Assembly: GCA_039680225.1 (NCBI GenBank)
Contig: JBDKTK010000013.1
Span: 1 to 8,266 of the forward strand
DNA length: 8,266 nucleotides
Direction: 5' to 3'
Source of the DNA: JBDKTK01 sp039680225
GTDB lineage: Bacteria > Desulfobacterota > Syntrophia > Syntrophales > UBA4778
The position numbers were made by a program, and so were the translations under genes. Shown here in pieces: positions 5,714 through 8,266 of the stretch; positions within the stretch are counted from its first letter, which is position 1, and each line of letters opens with the position of its first letter. The notes beneath the pieces are model-generated. The model was not told where the DNA came from. It searched no databases and worked only from the letters and a program-made list of their open reading frames with translations.

Positions 5714-6103
5714 ATGTACGAGATCGGGTTGAAAAGGCATTTTATCGCGAGGCATTATATCCCGGACGGCCCGCCCGGGGAACGAGAGCCGCACTCTCAT
5801 GATTACATGGTCGAGGCCAGGCTGGAAGGAGAGGGCCTGGACAGGAAAGGTTACGTGTTCGACATCGTCGAGCTCAAGCATGCGGTGGAGGCCTCGCTGG
5901 GCAAATACCAGGACCAGTTCCTGAACAACCTGCCGGACCTCAAGGGCGTGAATCCCAGCATGGAAAACCTGGCCAGGGTGCTTTGCAATGACATCAAAGG
6001 GCGGATCAGGCCGGGCAATCTGAAGTCCATGCAAATCAAGATCTGGGAAAGCCCGACGGCTTGGGCCGCGTTCCGGATCGAGAATTCAGCGCTGGAAGGA
6101 TGA
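5714..6103 (+). CDS. PTPS/QueD-fold protein with altered catalytic residues
   Basis: A 129-residue protein of the 6-pyruvoyl-tetrahydropterin synthase/6-carboxytetrahydropterin synthase (T-fold) family, normally oligomeric and zinc-dependent. Zinc ligands H14 (ARHYIP), H27 and H29 (PHSHDY) are present, as is FDIVELK (49-55). E112 in IWESPTAW matches the glutamate that anchors the pterin ring. The catalytic residues differ. The position four before the HxH motif, Cys in E. coli QueD, is E23 (GEREPHSH). The Asp-His of the LDHHYLN motif is Q66-D67 (YQDQFLN). A Glu replacing the Cys is also seen in PTPS-III enzymes of folate synthesis, but loss of the Asp-His pair goes further. A 6-carboxytetrahydropterin or 6-pyruvoyl product is therefore unlikely. 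The start has AAGGGGG at 5702-5708, and the gene lies 15 bp after the dehydrogenase, surely co-transcribed. The fold is certain; the reaction is open. Confidence 0.88.
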   Translation: MYEIGLKRHFIARHYIPDGPPGEREPHSHDYMVEARLEGEGLDRKGYVFDIVELKHAVEASLGKYQDQFLNNLPDLKGVNPSMENLARVLCNDIKGRIRPGNLKSMQIKIWESPTAWAAFRIENSALEG

Positions 6104-6163
6104 ATCAGACTGATCTGTAATATGTTTGTTCAAGGCGATCCAGTTTGAATTTCTTCCTCTCGC

Positions 6164-6201
6164 CATTCCCGGCTTGATCCCTGCTTTCGCAGGGACGAAT
6201 G
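6164..6201. repeat. Dispersed inverted repeat, first copy (TCCCTGC-TTTC-GCAGGGA)
   Basis: TCCCTGC (6178-6184) pairs with GCAGGGA (6189-6195) around TTTC. The outer CATTC (6164-6168) pairs with GAATG (6197-6201). The form matches the widespread intergenic repeat of the ATTCCCGC-TTTC-GCGGGAATGAC kind. With the second copy 19 bp downstream it fills most of the 166-bp gap between the PTPS-fold and glycosyltransferase genes. Confidence 0.7.
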
Positions 6202-6219
6202 CAGTTCTTTTTCCCCGGG

Positions 6220-6241
6220 CTCCCGCCTGCGCGGGAGTGAC
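6220..6241. repeat. Dispersed inverted repeat, second copy (CTCCCGC-CTGC-GCGGGAG)
   Basis: CTCCCGC (6220-6226) and GCGGGAG (6231-6237) form a 7-bp stem around CTGC, followed by TGACG as in the common dispersed element. A T-run (6208-6212) precedes the stem rather than following it, so it is not a + strand terminator. On the - strand the same run would read as A's before transcription stops, and no gene there needs it. It ends about 28 bp before the glycosyltransferase ATG. Confidence 0.7.
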
Positions 6242-6269
6242 GTGTCTTTTCTTAAAATCGCTCGAATTT

Positions 6270-7349
6270 ATGCGAATCGCATTTCTTATCTACGGCAGCG
6301 TCGAGATGAATTCCGGGGGGTTCCTCTATGACAGGAAGGTTGTCGAACACCTCCGGGCCCATGGAGATCATGTCCGGGTAATATCCCTGCCCTGGATTGA
6401 TTATGCCCGGTCAATCCTCGAATACGGAAACATTGCCGCCGAGGTGATCCCCGAACTGGAGAGAGACAAACCGGACCTGCTCCTGCAGGACGAGCTTGCC
6501 CATCCGCTGCTCTCGCTTCTGAACCGCCGCATGCGGAAGCTCAACATCCCGGTGGTCTCGATTGTCCATCACCTGCGCTGCAGCGAAGAGCAGCCCCTCC
6601 GGGAAAAACTGCGGGCCGCCGTTTTTGAAGCTCTCTATCTTACAGGCGTAGACGGCTTTGTCTTCAATAGCAGCTCCACTCTGGAATCCGTCCGAAAGCT
6701 CCGCGTCGCCTCGGGAAAATCTTATATCATCTCGCCCCCGGGCTGCGACCGTTTCCGCAATGGTTTTGATCCGGACATGGTCAGGGACAAGTCCACGGGC
6801 CCCGGGCCGTTAAAGATAGTCTTCGGAGCAAATATTATCCCCCGCAAAGGGCTCCATACGCTTATCGCTGCCTTGAAACAAATGCCTGCCGGCAGTTGGC
6901 GGCTTGCGGTCGCGGGAGATGCGGGCTTCAATCCGGCATACGCCGCCGGGATCAGGAAAAGCGTGAGGGAAGGAAATCTCGCCGGTTACGTGGATTTTCT
7001 GGGGCCGCTGAAAGAAGGTCTGGCGGATGTGCTGCAGGACAGCCACGTGCTGGCCGTGCCTTCCAGTTGCGAAGGCTACGGGATGATCTACGCCGAAGCC
7101 ATGGGGTTCGGCCTGCCCGCCATCGGTTGCCCCTGCGGGGCGGTGCCGCAAATCATTGAACACGGAAGGAACGGTTTTCTCATTATGCCGGGCGATCATG
7201 AAGGCCTCGCCCGGCACTTGCTCGCCCTGCATAACGACAGGAACATGCTCCGGGAAATGAGCATGGCGGCCCGCGGCTCGTTCCTGGCGCTGCCCCGCTG
7301 GGAAGAGGGCCTGGGGCGCATCAGCGGTTTTCTGCAAAAATTCACCTGA
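6270..7349 (+). CDS. Glycosyltransferase, GT-B fold, family 4-like
   Basis: A 359-residue retaining-type GT-B glycosyltransferase, predicted cytoplasmic, that would transfer a sugar from a nucleotide donor. The N-terminal acceptor domain has GGFLYDRKVVEHL (16-28), LLLQDELAHP and VVSIVHHLRCSEE. The hinge leads to the donor domain beginning IVFGANIIPRKGLHTL, with the AVAGDAG segment, and the donor-site EX7E motif E268-GYGMIYA-E276 followed by MGFGLPAIG and NGFLI. Length and domain order are complete. The ATG at 6270 has no clear Shine-Dalgarno site; longer in-frame starts, up to 6126, would run through the two dispersed repeats and are unlikely. It lies 166 bp after the PTPS-fold gene, same strand, and may be read through from it. 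In context it could glycosylate the pterin-like product. Its Asp-Glu-rich QDELAHP and HHLRCSE segments look specific to a subfamily I associate with PTPS-type neighbours, which is recollection only. Confidence 0.88.
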   Translation: MRIAFLIYGSVEMNSGGFLYDRKVVEHLRAHGDHVRVISLPWIDYARSILEYGNIAAEVIPELERDKPDLLLQDELAHPLLSLLNRRMRKLNIPVVSIVHHLRCSEEQPLREKLRAAVFEALYLTGVDGFVFNSSSTLESVRKLRVASGKSYIISPPGCDRFRNGFDPDMVRDKSTGPGPLKIVFGANIIPRKGLHTLIAALKQMPAGSWRLAVAGDAGFNPAYAAGIRKSVREGNLAGYVDFLGPLKEGLADVLQDSHVLAVPSSCEGYGMIYAEAMGFGLPAIGCPCGAVPQIIEHGRNGFLIMPGDHEGLARHLLALHNDRNMLREMSMAARGSFLALPRWEEGLGRISGFLQKFT

Positions 7350-7351
7350 TT

Positions 7352-7597
7352 CTACGGGGTCCTCCTGATTTCCCGGGGCTCCGCCTCCCTGCTGCGGGCC
7401 AGCCGGGGCACCATCCAGACCAGGAAGACCAGGGCGGCTATCCCGACCAGGGCATAGATAATCCGGGAGAGCGCCGACATGTCGCCCAATATTGCCGCCA
7501 CAAGGTCAAACCGGAAAAAACCTATGAGCCCCCAGTTTATGCCGCCGATGATGATCAGCGCTATCGCGATCCAGTCAAGCCAATTCAATCTCGTCAT
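7352..7597 (-). CDS. DUF378 family small membrane protein
   Basis: An 81-residue inner-membrane protein with two predicted transmembrane segments, about residues 6-28 and 43-63. The family hallmark GGINWGLIGFFRFDLV lies at the end of the first. The C-terminal tail (VPRLARSREAEPREIRRTP) is basic and acidic and probably faces the cytoplasm. On the - strand the ATG (7595-7597) has a perfect AAGGAGGT 7 nt upstream, so the longer in-frame ORF reaching 7717 is rejected. The gene converges on the glycosyltransferase with 2 bp between the two stops and no terminator in the gap, so transcripts from the two sides must overlap. The family is common in bacteria with no assigned biochemical function. Confidence 0.9.
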   Translation of the reverse strand: MTRLNWLDWIAIALIIIGGINWGLIGFFRFDLVAAILGDMSALSRIIYALVGIAALVFLVWMVPRLARSREAEPREIRRTP

Positions 7598-7604
7598 AAT
7601 ACCT

Positions 7605-7612
7605 ACCTCCTT
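7605..7612 (-). promoter_or_regulatory. Ribosome binding site fixing the DUF378 start
   Basis: ACCTCCTT on the + strand reads AAGGAGGT on the - strand, a full anti-16S match 7 nt before the ATG at 7597. It decides the start against the longer ORF. Confidence 0.85.
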
Positions 7613-7668
7613 GATGAAAAATTTGGTCTGATTATCTCCGGCAGGGGAAGCGCGGGCTATAGAGGCTA

Positions 7669-7702
7669 TCCTGATTTTCCCCACAGCCGGTCCTGATTTT
7701 TC
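7669..7702. repeat. Two direct repeats TCCTGATTTT spaced 22 bp
   Basis: TCCTGATTTT occurs at 7669-7678 and again at 7691-7700. The start-to-start distance is 22 bp, about two helical turns. They lie in the 188-bp gap between the divergent DUF378 and DUF523 genes (7598-7785), where both promoters should be, so a regulator site is possible. A partial copy (TCCTGATTT) is at 7364-7372 inside DUF378. I found no convincing -35/-10 pair for either gene; the rest of the gap is AT-richer than the coding DNA and holds nothing else I recognise. Confidence 0.4.
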
Positions 7703-7785
7703 AATGGGGGAAAACATTATCTAAATACATGGAATGATTGAAGGACCTTGTTGTTTTTTCCGTTTATTTCCTTTAGGATCGAACA

Positions 7786-8266
7786 ATGGGTGACCCTCTG
7801 GAGAAAATACGTCTCGGTATCAGTTCGTGCCTGCTTGGCGAAAAGGTCCGCTACGACGGAGGCCATAAGCTCGATACTTTCCTGCGCGACACGTTGGGAA
7901 AGTATGTTGATTTCGTGCCGGTCTGCCCGGAATTCGAGGCGGGACTGGGCGTTCCGCGCGAAGCCATGCATTTGGCCGGGGCGGAGGGTTCCCTGCGCCT
8001 CGTCGGGACCAGGACCGGGACCGATTTCACGGAAAAACTGACCCGGTGGGCAAACCGCCGCGTCGCCGAGCTGGAGAAAGAGGGCCTGAACGGTTTCGTT
8101 TTCAAGAGCGGCTCCCCTTCCAGCGGCATGGAAAGGGTAAGGGTCTATACCGGAACGGGGACATTTTCGAAAACGGGGACGGGAATCTTCGCCCGCATGT
8201 TCATGGAGCGCTTTCCCCTGCTCCCTGTCGAGGACGAAGGCCGCCTCCACGACCCCGACCTCAGGG
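7786..8266 (+). CDS. DUF523 family protein, 3' end beyond window
   Basis: At least 160 residues, open at the window edge. ISSCLLGEKVRYDGGHK (12-28), VCPEFEAGLGVPREAM (46-61), FKSGSPSSGMERVRVY (106-121) and the LPLLPVEDEGRL region are typical of DUF523. The last part resembles the linker to a C-terminal DUF1722 domain, so the complete protein is probably a DUF523-DUF1722 fusion of roughly 300 residues or more. Within the wider family, TudS-type thiouracil desulfidases bind a [4Fe-4S] cluster with three cysteines. Here C15 and C47 match the first two, while the third, expected in SPSCG, is Ser113. A desulfidase role therefore cannot be assumed. The ATG at 7786 has AGGA about 8 nt upstream. It is transcribed away from DUF378. 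Confidence 0.88.
   Translation, partial: MGDPLEKIRLGISSCLLGEKVRYDGGHKLDTFLRDTLGKYVDFVPVCPEFEAGLGVPREAMHLAGAEGSLRLVGTRTGTDFTEKLTRWANRRVAELEKEGLNGFVFKSGSPSSGMERVRVYTGTGTFSKTGTGIFARMFMERFPLLPVEDEGRLHDPDLR

Noticed and set aside
4172..6034. Long antisense ORF of 620 codons
   Set aside because: It runs opposite three well-supported genes (RibD_C, MDR and PTPS-fold), has no recognisable motif, and is of the kind that GC-rich codon use produces by chance.
7598..7717. 40-residue N-terminal extension of the DUF378 protein
   Set aside because: A full AAGGAGGT lies 7 nt before the internal ATG, the family begins there, and the extension has no membrane or domain signature.
7717..8250. Antisense ORF of 177 codons opposite the DUF523 gene
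   Set aside because: The + strand carries unmistakable DUF523 motifs throughout; the antisense translation has none.

Overview
This is a GC-rich bacterial stretch with tightly packed genes, good Shine-Dalgarno sites and ATGA-type overlaps. A two-subunit 2-oxoacid:ferredoxin oxidoreductase points to an anaerobic or facultative organism. The mix of families and dispersed palindromes is reminiscent of deltaproteobacteria in the broad sense (Desulfobacterota/Syntrophales-like). That placement is an impression from the sequence, not a proven assignment.

Layout. At the left is a class I SAM methyltransferase (73-717, +). It is followed by a 22-residue ORF (772-840, +) that is only a lipoprotein signal peptide ending on the lipobox cysteine, and then by hairpins and dispersed repeats (841-970). 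The main block runs on the + strand from 993 to 7349: a fused gamma-alpha 2-oxoacid oxidoreductase subunit (korA-type) and its beta subunit (korB-type), overlapping by 4 bp; a small free-standing domain resembling the C-terminal domain of NHLRC2/SOQ1 or DsbD-alpha; a RibD C-terminal-type pyrimidine/pterin reductase without a deaminase domain; a zinc-less medium-chain dehydrogenase; a 6-pyruvoyl-tetrahydropterin-synthase (PTPS/QueD)-fold protein with altered catalytic residues; and, after a repeat-filled gap, a family-4-type glycosyltransferase. At the right, a DUF378 membrane protein (7352-7597, -) converges on the glycosyltransferase, and a DUF523 protein (7786 to the window edge, +) is cut off by the window end.

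How the genes may work together. RibD_C reductase, medium-chain dehydrogenase, PTPS-fold enzyme and glycosyltransferase, closely spaced and co-directional, look like a pathway that reduces a GTP-derived pyrimidine or pterin, modifies it and attaches a sugar. The window has no GTP cyclohydrolase, and the product cannot be read from the sequence. The PTPS-fold protein keeps its three zinc-binding histidines and the pterin-anchoring glutamate, but the catalytic Cys/Asp/His of QueD are Glu/Gln/Asp, so it probably does not make 6-carboxytetrahydropterin or sepiapterin-type products. This set is the best candidate here for an undescribed system. The neighbouring ketoacid oxidoreductase and thiol-domain protein may be linked by transcription only.
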